Below, in pieces: positions 32,485 to 40,893 of a DNA stretch of 64,000 nucleotides. Source of the DNA: Curtobacterium luteum (GTDB taxonomy: Bacteria; Actinomycetota; Actinomycetes; Actinomycetales; Microbacteriaceae); assembly GCF_014646995.1 (NCBI RefSeq), contig NZ_BMOI01000013.1, positions 1-64,000 of the forward strand, written 5' to 3'. How positions within the stretch are numbered: the first letter of the stretch is position 1; each line of letters opens with the position of its first letter. Position numbers and translations under genes: made by a program. The notes below the pieces were generated by a model, which was not told the DNA's origin, did no database searches, and was given only the letters and a program-made list of their open reading frames with translations.

Positions 32485-33240
32485 TCAGCGGCCGTCGCGC
32501 GGCCCGAAGCTTGCGACGGCGTCGATGTCGCTTGCCGGATGCTGAACGTTCTGCGTCAACCACTCACCGCAGCCAGGCATCTGGGAGGACCCCTGGACTT
32601 GCTGGATGAGGAGTTCGGTGTCGATGAGTGTCCGGCCGAGGGTGACGGCTCCATTGCTCAGGATCGCCCAGTGCGCGCCTTTGCGTCCGTAGGGGAGCCC
32701 GACGCTACCGGGGTTGATGACGAGGCGCTGGTTCGCGAGTCGGGCGAAGGGCATGTGGGTGTGCCCGCAGACCACGGTCGCGATCTCGGTTGGGAGGTAT
32801 TGGTGGACTTCTGCCCATCGCTCGAGCCGGCTATCGACCAGGACTACCTCCTCGTCGTCTCGCGGGGTTGCGTGGGAGAAGAAGACGGGTCCGAAGCCGT
32901 CGACTTCGACGACCGCGTGCTCGGGCATCGTTTCGAGCAGCGATTGGTGCGCGGGGGTGAGTTGTTTGGCGCCCCAGACGGACACGGGGTCATCGGCGAG
33001 GCCGACATCGATGCCGTGTGACATGTGCAGGAGCTCCCGATCCGCGTTCCCGCGGACCAACAACACGCGGTCGCCGAGTTGCGCAAGACGGTCGAGGACT
33101 TCCGCTGGCTGCGGGCCCCAGGTGTGGTCTCCCGTCACAACGATCAAATCGGCGTGATCGATCACTGGTTCAGCGAGGACAGCCTCGAGGGCGGGGAGCA
33201 TTCCGTGGATATCCGAGAGAACAGCGACGGTGTCGACCAT
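32485..33240 (-). CDS. YfcE-like metallophosphoesterase
   Basis: The 251-residue phosphoesterase has all metal-binding motifs of the calcineurin-like superfamily: AVLSDIHG (D-x-H), VVTGDHTWG (G-D), LVRGNADREL (G-N-x-D), FFSHATP (H) and VVCGHTHMPF (G-H-T-H). NPGSVGLPYG near residue 185 is typical of YfcE/MJ0936-like enzymes. The last 40 residues extend beyond the usual domain. Its ATG lies only 11 bases from the end of the IS21-family element, which is transcribed in the same direction, so the IS has replaced or now supplies its promoter. Confidence 0.85.
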   Translation of the reverse strand: MVDTVAVLSDIHGMLPALEAVLAEPVIDHADLIVVTGDHTWGPQPAEVLDRLAQLGDRVLLVRGNADRELLHMSHGIDVGLADDPVSVWGAKQLTPAHQSLLETMPEHAVVEVDGFGPVFFSHATPRDDEEVVLVDSRLERWAEVHQYLPTEIATVVCGHTHMPFARLANQRLVINPGSVGLPYGRKGAHWAILSNGAVTLGRTLIDTELLIQQVQGSSQMPGCGEWLTQNVQHPASDIDAVASFGPRDGR

Positions 33241-33295
33241 GCCGCAACCCTGTCACTGCGGCGACCGGATCGCATGCAACGCGTGCTTTTGGTGC

Positions 33296-34102
33296 TCACG
33301 GCATCGCGTTGCGGGTGTGGCCGAGCCTGTAGCTGGTGGTGCCGGTTTCGAGGATGGTGCCGTTGAACGTGAGTCGGTCAACGATCGCGGCGCAGAGGCG
33401 GGGGTCGGTGAAGGTCTTCGTCCACCCGGAGAAGGACTCGTTGGACGCGATCGCGACGGAGGCTTTCTCCTCCCGCTCGGTGAGGACCTGGAACAGTAGT
33501 TCCGCGCCTCTCCGGTCGAGTTCCATGTAGCCGAGCTCGTCGATCAGGAGCAGGTCAACGCGGCCGTAGCGGGCGATGGTGCGGGCGAGCTGCTTCTCGT
33601 CGGCGGCCTCGACGAGTTCGTTGACGAGTTTCGTCGCGAGCGTGAACTTCACCCGATAGCCCTGCTCCGCCGCCGCGGTGCCGAGCCCGATCAGCAGATG
33701 GCTCTTGCCGGTTCCGGAGTCCCCGATGAGACAGAGGGGGTCGCCGCGGCGGATCCAGTCGCCCTGCGCGAGCGTGTGGATCGTGGCGGCGGAGACGTTG
33801 GGGTTGGCGTCGAAGTCGAAGTCCCCGAGCCACTTCTGACGCGGGAACCCGGCCCCGTTGACGCGGCGGATCGTGGAGCGGCGGTCACGGTCATCACACT
33901 CCGCCAATAGGAGTTCGGCGAGGAAGCCTTGGTAGGACATCTGCTCCCGGTTTGCCGCGGTGACGGCTTCGTCCATGACCGCCCGGACCGTGGGCAGGCG
34001 CAGCCGGCGGCAGGCTTGATCGATCGCAGCAGCGGCGGCTTCCTCGGTGAGGGTCTGCCGTCGACGCAGGGTCGTGGTGATCGAGGTGGTCGTGGGACTC
34101 AT
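33296..34102 (-). CDS. istB: IS21-family helper ATPase IstB
   Basis: This 268-residue AAA+ ATPase assists the transposase. It has Walker A CLIGDSGTGKSHLLIGLGTA (about residues 125-144), Walker B VDLLLIDELGYMELD, and sensor motifs IASNESFSGW and RLTFNGTILETGTTSYR. Its ATG overlaps the istA stop (ATGA), the usual arrangement in this family. It appears intact. Confidence 0.93.
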   Translation of the reverse strand: MSPTTTSITTTLRRRQTLTEEAAAAAIDQACRRLRLPTVRAVMDEAVTAANREQMSYQGFLAELLLAECDDRDRRSTIRRVNGAGFPRQKWLGDFDFDANPNVSAATIHTLAQGDWIRRGDPLCLIGDSGTGKSHLLIGLGTAAAEQGYRVKFTLATKLVNELVEAADEKQLARTIARYGRVDLLLIDELGYMELDRRGAELLFQVLTEREEKASVAIASNESFSGWTKTFTDPRLCAAIVDRLTFNGTILETGTTSYRLGHTRNAMP

Positions 34103-35796
34103 GCGGTGTTTCCTTCCAACGGGCCGACGACATCGCTGCCGGTAGTGGTGGGCGGGGTGTTCTTGATGCGACGTCGCAGCAGCTCGTCGTAAGCCGCGAC
34201 GGACGGCAACGGTCGCGCATCCGCGGGCAGGCCCGCGATCACCGCGGCCGGGTCGGTGAGCCGACATTGGGTGAGACTGACAATCCGCTTGCCGTCGTCA
34301 ACATCGTGTTGAGCGGGGTGACGGTTCGAACTGGACCCACCCAGGACAGTGCCGGATGCGTGCAGGCGCGCTTCGACGGCGACGACATCGGCCGTGACCG
34401 CGCCAACCGTCAGCGCGGCCCGGATCGCCGCGATCACATCTGCAACGCGCATGCCGCGGTGCAGCAAGAGCACATCGATCAGCTCTCGAGTGCCGCGGCT
34501 GTCACCGTTGACCTTCCGGGACTCCTGCCAGAACGCCTCGTGTGCCGCCGTGAACGTCCCAGCCGTCCGAGCCGCGGCGAGGGCGGTTGAGCCGGGCAGC
34601 GCGCCGGGCTTGTGCTGCAACACCTCGAGGTAATGATCCAGGACTATCGATTCCCCAAACCGTTCAACGACCCGGGGATGCCGAGCGACCTGGGCGCGGC
34701 CATCGAATACGACCACCTCCGATGCGCGCAGTGAGACGCGGACTTGCCGGCCGATCAGTCGTGCGGGGACGGAGTACTTCGCCTGCCGAACCGTGATCAG
34801 CGCGGACCGGTCGACACGGGGATGCAGCACCAGGCCGGGATCAAACCGTTCCGCCGGCAACGGCTGCAGCAGCGGCTGCTCGAGCGCGAAGTCCTCCCCA
34901 ACGCTCGAGCGGCGACCGGTGATGCGCCTGGCGTCGTCGCGGGCATCCCACTCGGCGATCATCGTGTTGAGCTGGTCGAGACTGTCGACGATGGGCACCG
35001 GTGACAGCCAGGTGCGGCGGAACCGGCCGACCTCTCCCTCGACGCCGCCCTTCTCGTGGGCGCCGTCGATTCCGGGCTCGCAGTAGAACGCGTCGAAGCC
35101 GTAGTGGGAGCGGAACAGCACCCACCGGTCGTTCTCCACCCGGTCCCGCGTCCCGTGGATCACTCGGACGACGGCCGGGGTGAGGTTGTCGTACTTGATC
35201 TGTAGCGCCGGGACCCCGCTGATCGTCTCGAACGCGGCGATGTGACCCTCCAGGAACGCTTCCTGCGCCTGCGTGGGATAGACCCGGTGCACCGCCTTCC
35301 CGGACGCGGAAAGCCGGAACACGAACAGGTGACATTTCGTCTTCACCCCGGCAAGGATCACCCAGACCTCACCGAAGTCGACCTCGGCCTCCATACCCGG
35401 CGCGTGCTGCTGCGGCACGAACGCCGCGACGGTTCGCTTGCCTGCCTCGGTCTCAATCTCCGGACGGCGCCGCCGCACGTAGTCCCGGACGACCGCGTAG
35501 GACACGTCCGCGCCGTGCTCGTCGATGAGACGGTTCCAGATCCGTGTCGCGGTCTGGTGCTGCTTCCGCGGAGCATCGAGGTCCTGCCGCAACATCGCGT
35601 CGATGTGCGGCTTCCACGGCCCAAGCTTCGGTGAGGTCCGCACCGGCACTTTCCGGGGTGCTGGTTGGGGTGACTGCAGCGCTTCTCGCACCGTGTCCCG
35701 ACCCACCCGATACTTCCGCGCGAGAGCTCGGATACCCAACCCCTCGACCCGGGCGTCTCTCCGGATCTGCGCAAACAGCTGCATGCGGCTTCCCAT
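34099..35796 (-). CDS. istA: IS21-family transposase IstA
   Basis: The 565-residue transposase begins with a helix-turn-helix (GIRALARKYRVGRDTVREAL). It then carries an rve-type DDE core: AEVDFGEVWVILAG with the first Asp, KYDNLTPAVVRVIHG with the second, and GAHEKGGVEGEVGRFRRTWL with the Glu. The C-terminal Mu-type beta-barrel follows (YSVPARLIGRQVRVSLRASE). Length and motifs indicate an intact protein. Confidence 0.93.
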   Translation of the reverse strand: MGSRMQLFAQIRRDARVEGLGIRALARKYRVGRDTVREALQSPQPAPRKVPVRTSPKLGPWKPHIDAMLRQDLDAPRKQHQTATRIWNRLIDEHGADVSYAVVRDYVRRRRPEIETEAGKRTVAAFVPQQHAPGMEAEVDFGEVWVILAGVKTKCHLFVFRLSASGKAVHRVYPTQAQEAFLEGHIAAFETISGVPALQIKYDNLTPAVVRVIHGTRDRVENDRWVLFRSHYGFDAFYCEPGIDGAHEKGGVEGEVGRFRRTWLSPVPIVDSLDQLNTMIAEWDARDDARRITGRRSSVGEDFALEQPLLQPLPAERFDPGLVLHPRVDRSALITVRQAKYSVPARLIGRQVRVSLRASEVVVFDGRAQVARHPRVVERFGESIVLDHYLEVLQHKPGALPGSTALAAARTAGTFTAAHEAFWQESRKVNGDSRGTRELIDVLLLHRGMRVADVIAAIRAALTVGAVTADVVAVEARLHASGTVLGGSSSNRHPAQHDVDDGKRIVSLTQCRLTDPAAVIAGLPADARPLPSVAAYDELLRRRIKNTPPTTTGSDVVGPLEGNTA

Positions 35797-35977
35797 CCGA
35801 CCACCACGCCTCCTGCGCCCACGATGAGCGCACGAGGCAACGGTCCGGGTGGTCCTGAATCAGACCGACACAACACACCGCGAACGAACCAGGTGGTCCT
35901 GAATCAAGCCGTCATAACGGTCCTGAACGAGAGTGACAGAGACAGCGCGGCGTAGCAACAGGCGTCTCAACGGACGC

Positions 35978-36008
35978 GGGGGGCTCCTGCCGATGGCAGG
36001 AGCCCCCC
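35978..36008. terminator. Terminator-like hairpin beside the IS21 element
   Basis: Arms 35978-35991 and 35995-36008 (GGGGGGCTCCTGCC and its complement) close on a 3-base loop and are followed by TTGC. It lies just past the stop of the minus-strand gene at 36014 and would end its transcript before the IS. Confidence 0.7.
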
Positions 36009-36013
36009 TTGCT

Positions 36014-36472
36014 TTAGTGTCCGAGAATGAGGTAGATCTCGGCCAGCACGACGAGGATTCCCACGACGTGCACGACCAAACTCACCCACCGAGAGTGAGG
36101 TGCAGCCCGATGGCGTTCGCGCCCCGGCCAAAGCGTGTCGCCGCGAGGGTCAGGTCGAACCGCACGGCGTTGTCGATAGGCGGCTGCGGAAGCGTGAGCA
36201 TCGCACCACGCACCGCCAAGGTCGCAGCGGCGACCGTCCCGCAGCACGGCGCGAACCCGCTGTACGTCGTCGTCGAGACTGCTTTGCCATGCCCATAGTT
36301 CAGCTCCGAGGAGCATTCGGCCCTCGACGTCCGTCGAGAGATCGACCTCTGCGTCAAGGCTCCTCCACCGATCGAGTTCCGAGGGTGTGAGCACGGAACC
36401 GTACGGCCGCACCGCATCTACAGCCGGGCTCGCGACACCGAGCTGATCGAGAAGCGCCTGCTGCCACTGCAT
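36014..36472 (-). CDS. Hypothetical protein with C-terminal membrane helix
   Basis: The ATG at 36472 lies six bases after a TAGTGT hexamer, which in turn has a 20-bp palindrome at its -35 position. The N-terminal 85 residues (MQWQQALLDQLGVASPAVDA, GRMLLGAELWAWQSSLDDDV) look like a real helical protein. The C-terminus is a membrane helix (WVSLVVHVVGILVVLAEIYL). The Arg/Ala-rich middle (about residues 90-125) is less convincing, and another frame there looks equally plausible, so a compensated or single frameshift cannot be excluded. Function unknown. Confidence 0.45.
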   Translation of the reverse strand: MQWQQALLDQLGVASPAVDAVRPYGSVLTPSELDRWRSLDAEVDLSTDVEGRMLLGAELWAWQSSLDDDVQRVRAVLRDGRRCDLGGAWCDAHASAAAYRQRRAVRPDPRGDTLWPGRERHRAAPHSRWVSLVVHVVGILVVLAEIYLILGH

Positions 36473-36478
36473 CCCCGC

Positions 36479-36484
36479 ACACTA
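36479..36484 (-). promoter_or_regulatory. -10 element of the 36472 gene
   Basis: On the minus strand TAGTGT lies six bases before the ATG, suggesting a leaderless message. Fourteen bases further upstream begins the CGATAGCC palindrome. Confidence 0.5.
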
Positions 36485-36498
36485 CGAGCACAGCGTCC

Positions 36499-36518
36499 CG
36501 ATAGCCGATCGGCTATCG
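36499..36518. promoter_or_regulatory. 20-bp palindrome at the -35 position, copy 1
   Basis: CGATAGCCGATCGGCTATCG is a perfect palindrome exactly 14 bases upstream of the -10 hexamer of the 36472 gene. The same motif with the same 14-base spacing occurs before the 40847 gene, and another copy is at 42753-42772. Confidence 0.7.
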
Positions 36519-36580
36519 AGACTGGCGTGCCCGCCGCTTGGCTAGTGTATTCGGGTGCTGATCGTTGGGCACCGCGCAGT

Positions 36581-37303
36581 TCACGGTCGGTCAGGCGAAC
36601 CAGCCGACGGACGGTCCCCTGCCATCGCACCATCGCCCGATTCGGGCGGGACGTCCTCGTCCGCGATGTACCGGATCACTCGTTCAGCGAGGCGAGTGAG
36701 CTTGTACCACTCGTAGATGGTGACCTCGCGGTTGGCGATGCTGCCGTCGTCGCCCATTTCGTCGCTGTCCAGCTCCGGTTGCTGGTCCACAAACACCAGG
36801 CCGAGCGCTGACAGCTCTGCTGTCAACGCGCGAACTTGCGGTTCGTACGCGTGCGCGTACCGCTTGCCGGAGAAGGCCGCCGCCGCGGTCGACAACGCGA
36901 CCTGACCTCGCGGGTTCCGTTTCGTCGTGTCGTCGTGAAGTACTCGGAGCAGCTTCACGTGTGTCTCATTCAGCCGATCGAGAACCCGGAGCTCGGTTTC
37001 GCTGTTGACGGTTTCGGCAGCGGCTCCGGCAACCAGCGCCCGCCGCAGTCGTGCTCGGCGTTGCGCGTTTTTCGTCTCGGAGCTGCGTTGCAGCACGAAC
37101 TGCAGGTCGGCGAGGAAACTCTCGGACTGCACGGTCTCATCAGGGTTCTGGATTCGGCCATCCCTGATTGCCGCGTCGAGATCTGCGCGTACATCGCCGA
37201 CATCGCGGCGGAGGCGACGCATCTGCGCAGATCCCGCGGCGACTTGCACACCGGCGGCGAGGAACGGACCCAGCACCGGGATCGTGCTGGCAAGCGCTTG
37301 CAA
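36581..37303 (-). CDS. Helical hypothetical protein with unclear start
   Basis: About 240 residues from the TTG at 37303. There is a hydrophobic N-terminal segment (STIPVLGPFLAAGVQVAAGS), then a long coiled-coil-like region (QMRRLRRDVGDVRADLDAAI), and an acidic C-terminus. The frame stays open for about 30 codons upstream with no ATG, GTG or TTG. An AAGGGA ribosome-like site there precedes an in-frame ACG (about 37400), so translation may begin at a non-standard or mutated codon. Membrane association is likely; function unknown. Confidence 0.5.
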   Translation of the reverse strand: MQALASTIPVLGPFLAAGVQVAAGSAQMRRLRRDVGDVRADLDAAIRDGRIQNPDETVQSESFLADLQFVLQRSSETKNAQRRARLRRALVAGAAAETVNSETELRVLDRLNETHVKLLRVLHDDTTKRNPRGQVALSTAAAAFSGKRYAHAYEPQVRALTAELSALGLVFVDQQPELDSDEMGDDGSIANREVTIYEWYKLTRLAERVIRYIADEDVPPESGDGAMAGDRPSAGSPDRP

Positions 37304-37630
37304 ACTCGCCGCGGCGATGTCCTCGACACTGTCCGTCCGGCGCGCGCGGCGCCGCTCAAGCTCGCCGCCGTCGGATGCCGCGTCAGGTGTCTCGTTCGTG
37401 CAGTCCCTTCAAGATGCGAACGGTGGACGCCTCAGCCCATGGGGTGTCCGAGCTGTCGATGACCGCCGAGCGCCAGCGGTTCGAGCGGAGTGGCCGCAAA
37501 CTGACGCGGCCGCTCTCTGAGGAGACCGTTGGTGCGACGTCCGTTTCCCTCCTCCTCCCCGCGCAACTCGTTGGATGCGGCTCCGTGTGAAACCACGCCT
37601 CGGTGCTTCAGCGGCGGAAGCGGCTCGAGC

Positions 37631-37852
37631 TCAACGCACGTCGCCGTCCGTGGAGTCGTCTGCTGGGTCCGTTGACGGTCGATGATCGGTCGCTGGGTCT
37701 TGGGGCTCCGAGCCCCGCCGCTTCGCCAACCATCGACCGCCGGCGGTGATCCCGGCGGACGCGACGCTGATCGCAACGCCGATGAGCACACCTTCGATGC
37801 GTCCTTTTCCGACTCCTTTGTGGAAGCCGTTACCCCATGCTGGGTTGCCCAT
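37631..37852 (-). CDS. Small membrane protein
   Basis: The 73-residue protein has one transmembrane helix at about residues 20-38 (IEGVLIGVAISVASAGITAG), a basic cluster (RWLAKRRGSE) and an acidic disordered tail. A good AAGGAG ribosome site precedes the ATG at 37852. It overlaps the end of the HEPN-like gene by 23 bases on the same strand, which suggests coupled translation, perhaps as a membrane partner of that protein. Confidence 0.6.
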   Translation of the reverse strand: MGNPAWGNGFHKGVGKGRIEGVLIGVAISVASAGITAGGRWLAKRRGSEPQDPATDHRPSTDPADDSTDGDVR

Positions 37853-38411
37853 GCCGCTCCTTCAGGTGCTGTCGTCGCTGATCTCGAGGGGGGTGCAGGA
37901 TCCCCTCCGCAATAGCGTAGGTCAGCCAAAGACGATCACTCAGCGCGGCGAGCCTGACCGCGATCTGTTCAACGTCGGCTGCGGAGAATTCAGTCCGGGT
38001 CGTCCCGTTCTTCCTCGTGCGCTGCGCGATCGCTGGCTCTCGGGGGCCTCGTAGCCAGTAGGCGTGCAGCAGGTGGTTGCGGTCCTGCATGGCCGCGAAG
38101 ATGGCATCCGCATCCTCCTCGAACATGCGGCGCACTTTGTCGTCGACGGCGAGCTCGCCGATCAGCGCCATCGTTTTGTCGAAAATCGCGGTGAAGGTCA
38201 TACCTTGCACCTGCGCTTCTTTCGTGGTGAACGATCTGCTCGACGTGCGGATGAGAGCGGCAGCGAGCAAGGGAAGGGTGCTGTCGATGCGGGCAGACCA
38301 GTAGGCAACGTGGCCCAATGCGATGAGATGGTCAGCGGCGAGGCCGGTATGCAGGACCTCCCAGTTCTGATCGCTTCCTGGAGTGAGGTCCTCGGATGCG
38401 GCATCGGTCAT
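37830..38411 (-). CDS. Putative HEPN-like protein with RNxxxH motif
   Basis: The 193-residue all-helical protein has a D-R-N-H-L-L-H-A-Y-W stretch near residue 120, which fits the RNxxxH active-site motif of HEPN ribonucleases. Other helices are LIALGHVAYWSARIDSTLPL, MTFTAIFDKTMALIGELAVD and VRLAALSDRLWLTYAIAEGI. HEPN proteins with this motif act as toxins or in RNA-targeting immunity. No cognate nucleotidyltransferase (MNT) antitoxin is adjacent; the next gene is a small membrane protein. ATG 38411 was chosen as the first start giving a clean helical N-terminus. The family assignment rests on the motif and helical pattern only. Confidence 0.5.
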   Translation of the reverse strand: MTDAASEDLTPGSDQNWEVLHTGLAADHLIALGHVAYWSARIDSTLPLLAAALIRTSSRSFTTKEAQVQGMTFTAIFDKTMALIGELAVDDKVRRMFEEDADAIFAAMQDRNHLLHAYWLRGPREPAIAQRTRKNGTTRTEFSAADVEQIAVRLAALSDRLWLTYAIAEGILHPPRDQRRQHLKERHGQPSMG

Positions 38412-38756
38412 TCGGCGAGTGTCCCACCTCTCCCGCTCCACTGGAGGATCGTTCATCGAGACGCGCTGGACGGCGTGCTTTGGCTGATTAGCGGAGTAGA
38501 GCCCGATTGTGTCACCTGATGAGCATGGGACGGCTCGAGTGGTGTCCGCGGTCCACCTTCCCGTGCCGCGGGCGCCACCCTTCCCTGCTGCAGCTTCCCT
38601 ACCAGCTGCTGGCGACGGGGATATCCCAGTAACGGGGCAGCTTGTACTGCTCCGACCAGCCACGCCGCATTCGGGTCGCGGCACGGCCGAACTCGTTCAC
38701 AACACCCGTGTCAGCAGTGAGCAGCGCCTGCAGGCGGAGGCCGTCGTAGAGGACGC
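38412..38756. other. 345-bp intergenic stretch
   Basis: No gene on either strand looks convincing. The region separates the HEPN-like gene from the end of the Fic gene; both are on the minus strand, so the former's promoter should be here. No palindrome of note was seen. Confidence 0.4.
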
Positions 38757-39956
38757 CTAGACCTTCGCGAGCCGGTTAAGCGTCTTCCGGTACCGGCTGA
38801 TGAAATCGTCAGTCGGTGTCTTATCGGTCCCGAAGAACGCAGCCGAGTCGTACCCATGTTCCTCTGTCAACTGCAGGTTACGGCGGAGCTCTCGCAGGTT
38901 GGCTCTCGAGACCTGGCGCCCTTCACCGCCGTAGGGGATGCTGTAGCCCAGGGTGCGAGCTTTCACCTTGCGCCATCTGGCGTAACTGGTTGACACACTT
39001 CGGGTGATCCGGATCTTGGTGCCGCTCTGCTGTACCTCGCACCCCATCAGCGTGAGGCGCTTCTGGAGCTGGCCAGCGGTGATGATGCGGTTCGTGTGAT
39101 CGATAAGGCGCGAGTGCTCCACCAACCATCCAGTCATTGCCTGCACCTCGATGTCGGCAAGGTCACCGGCATAGTTCTCGTGGTTCAGGCCGTGCTTGGC
39201 GACACGGATCGTCCATCGAAACAGCTCTTCCTCGTTGGTAGTGAGGACGAACCCGTTGGCGTCAAGGAATGAAAGCATCGAGACAAGGCCGGTACGCTTG
39301 TTGCCGTTGAAAAACGCATGATTGTGGACAACTGAGTGCATCAGCGCCGCTGCGGCCATCTGCACTGTTGGGTACTTGCGGATGTCCCCGAGGCCGGCCT
39401 CGGGCCGAGCAGCTGCGCTTTCGAGCAACGCCTGGTCTCGGACGCCTGCCGGGCTGATAGGGTCCGGACTGTCGGCAAAGTCATCAGCAATCGACATGTG
39501 TATCTCGAAGATGTCATCAGCGCTCAAGTATGTTAGAGCGTCACGTCGGTTGCCTCGTTCCTGCCAGACAAACGGCGTCTGCGCTTTGGCGACCGCTCCA
39601 TCACGTGAAGAGAGAGCCGGGGACTTTGTCGTGGTGGCGCGGTCAAGTTTGGCGAGTGCTCCCTTCGGAAGCCGTCGCGCGTCGGGGCCGATATGGATGC
39701 CGAGGGTGCTCGCATAGTCCTGGAACTGGGCGCGGTCGAAGTCGAAGTGGCGTTCCCAAAACGCAACGAGGAGACGCTCACGGGCTGCGGCAAGTCCGCA
39801 GCAACGCTCCGCGACGGCAACGTCTTGTGCTCTGATGATGGAATGGGGGCCGCGGGGATAGTTGAGGTCGGCATCCCACAGCATGAGCAGCACGTCGTCA
39901 ACATCAGTGTGGAGACGTGCAGCAAGTTCCGCCGGAGTCGTCGTTCGCTTGGCCAT
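38757..39956 (-). CDS. Fic/Doc-domain protein with extra flanking domains
   Basis: This 399-residue protein transfers AMP or phosphate to a target protein, judged from the Fic fold. The Fic motif is HNHAFFNGNKRTGL at about residues 212-225, with the catalytic His and the phosphate-binding GNKR. The Doc-type helix YLSADDIFEIHMSIADDF precedes it. Residues 1-60 (TPAELAARLHTDVDDVLLML) look like an IF2-N or HTH-like module. Residues 290-330 (QLQKRLTLMGCEVQQSGTKI) resemble a HicA-like dsRNA-binding fold, ending in an Arg-rich tail. No separate antitoxin gene is next to it and no SxxxE(G/N) inhibitory helix was identified, so its control is unclear. Confidence 0.78.
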   Translation of the reverse strand: MAKRTTTPAELAARLHTDVDDVLLMLWDADLNYPRGPHSIIRAQDVAVAERCCGLAAARERLLVAFWERHFDFDRAQFQDYASTLGIHIGPDARRLPKGALAKLDRATTTKSPALSSRDGAVAKAQTPFVWQERGNRRDALTYLSADDIFEIHMSIADDFADSPDPISPAGVRDQALLESAAARPEAGLGDIRKYPTVQMAAAALMHSVVHNHAFFNGNKRTGLVSMLSFLDANGFVLTTNEEELFRWTIRVAKHGLNHENYAGDLADIEVQAMTGWLVEHSRLIDHTNRIITAGQLQKRLTLMGCEVQQSGTKIRITRSVSTSYARWRKVKARTLGYSIPYGGEGRQVSRANLRELRRNLQLTEEHGYDSAAFFGTDKTPTDDFISRYRKTLNRLAKV

Positions 39957-40067
39957 GAGTTCTCGTCAGTATCGCAGAAGCCACCGACAATGACCCTTCG
40001 CGACCTACTGGTACCTTCGCCGACGTCGAGCCCGTCAGGTCGGAGCAAGCGTCTGAAGGGGGATCGA

Positions 40068-40847
40068 CTACCAGTCGATGCGTGCGAGCCAGTCGCGGAT
40101 CAGGGCGGCGGTGATCCCGGGTTGTTCGAGGTGCACGTTGTGTCCAGCACCGTCGAGGATGACGAAGCTCCCTCGCGGGTAGTGGTCCCGGAGCGCGAGC
40201 CCGTCCTCGTAGCCGACGACGTCGTCCTGCCGACCGAACAGGTGCAGCGCCGGAGCGGTGAACGGTTCCGGGTGGCGCTCCTCCGGCAGGGCATCGAGTG
40301 CGTAGTCGGCGGCGATGCGGTTCATCACCGCAGGGTGGGCGCCACGGAGACCGGGCAGCACGTACCGCTCGAACGCTGCGTACGTGGCGGCGTCCTGGAT
40401 GACGCTGACCTCCTCGAATGCTGCTCGCGCGTCGCCGGCGGCTTCGAGGACGGACGGTTCGGTGTCGAGCACGGTGCGTTCGGGGACGGCGCGGTCTGCG
40501 TGCGCCGCATGGACGACACTCGCCAGGGTCGCGATGCCGAGGACGTGGTCTCGGCGTTCGTGGGCGATGTGTCGGGCGATCATGCCGCCGAAGGAGTTTC
40601 CGATGACGGCGAAGGGCTCGTCGCCGAGGTGGTCGTCGATGTCGGCGAGGACCTCGGCGGCCACGTCGACCGCGCTCGTCGCGGTTGCGGTCACCGCGGC
40701 GGCTTCGGCCCACGGCAGGTCGAGGAACACCAGCCGCCAGGGCAGGTCCTGCACCGCGTCCGCCAGCGGCAGCATGATGCGGTGGTCCACTCCGAAGCCG
40801 TGGAGGGCGACGAGCGGACGACCAGAACCAAGGACTCGCGCGATCAC
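40068..40847 (-). CDS. Alpha/beta hydrolase
   Basis: The 259-residue enzyme has the classic fold: the oxyanion region PLVALHGFGVDHRIM, the nucleophile elbow VIGNSFGGMIARHIA (G-N-S-F-G, Ser near residue 94), the acid in HLFGRQDDVVGYEDG and the catalytic His in LDGAGHNVHLEQP. The GTG start at 40847 is fixed by TAGCGT six bases upstream, with the CGATAGCC palindrome at its -35 region. Substrate unknown; C-C hydrolases and esterases of small metabolites have this size. Confidence 0.85.
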   Translation of the reverse strand: MIARVLGSGRPLVALHGFGVDHRIMLPLADAVQDLPWRLVFLDLPWAEAAAVTATATSAVDVAAEVLADIDDHLGDEPFAVIGNSFGGMIARHIAHERRDHVLGIATLASVVHAAHADRAVPERTVLDTEPSVLEAAGDARAAFEEVSVIQDAATYAAFERYVLPGLRGAHPAVMNRIAADYALDALPEERHPEPFTAPALHLFGRQDDVVGYEDGLALRDHYPRGSFVILDGAGHNVHLEQPGITAALIRDWLARIDW

Positions 40848-40853
40848 CCAGCA

Positions 40854-40859
40854 ACGCTA
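40854..40859 (-). promoter_or_regulatory. -10 element of the hydrolase gene
   Basis: On the minus strand TAGCGT lies six bases before the GTG at 40847. It lies 14 bases from the adjacent palindrome, exactly as at 36479. Confidence 0.5.
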
Positions 40860-40873
40860 TAAGCAGCACGTCC

Positions 40874-40893
40874 CGATAGCCGATCGGCTAACG
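40874..40893. promoter_or_regulatory. 20-bp palindrome at the -35 position, copy 2
   Basis: CGATAGCCGATCGGCTAACG has one mismatch from the perfect palindrome and sits 14 bases upstream of the hydrolase -10 hexamer. The flanking bases GGGACG followed by GCTG on the minus strand are also shared with copy 1. Confidence 0.7.

Larger units (their letters stand above)
33251..35938 (-). mobile_element. Complete IS21-family insertion sequence
   Basis: The element is about 2.7 kb and carries overlapping istA and istB. Short terminal inverted repeats are visible: TGTCACT at 33251 and AGTGACA ending at 35938. The istA-side end carries repeated internal motifs (GGTGGTCCTGAATCA at about 35853 and 35893, CGGTCCTGAACGA at about 35918), as IS21 elements do for transposase binding. 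I see no clear target duplication. The ends are inferred from these repeats. Confidence 0.75.

Noticed and set aside
33239..33310. Plus-strand Cys-rich peptide (CHCGDRIACNACFWC) at the IS21 left end
   Set aside because: It looks like a zinc knuckle but straddles the IS end, is opposite istB further on and has no ribosome site.
36555..36716. A leaderless-type GTG (TAGTGT six bases upstream) on the plus strand
   Set aside because: The frame is 53 codons, lies antisense to the end of the 36581 gene and gives no sensible protein.
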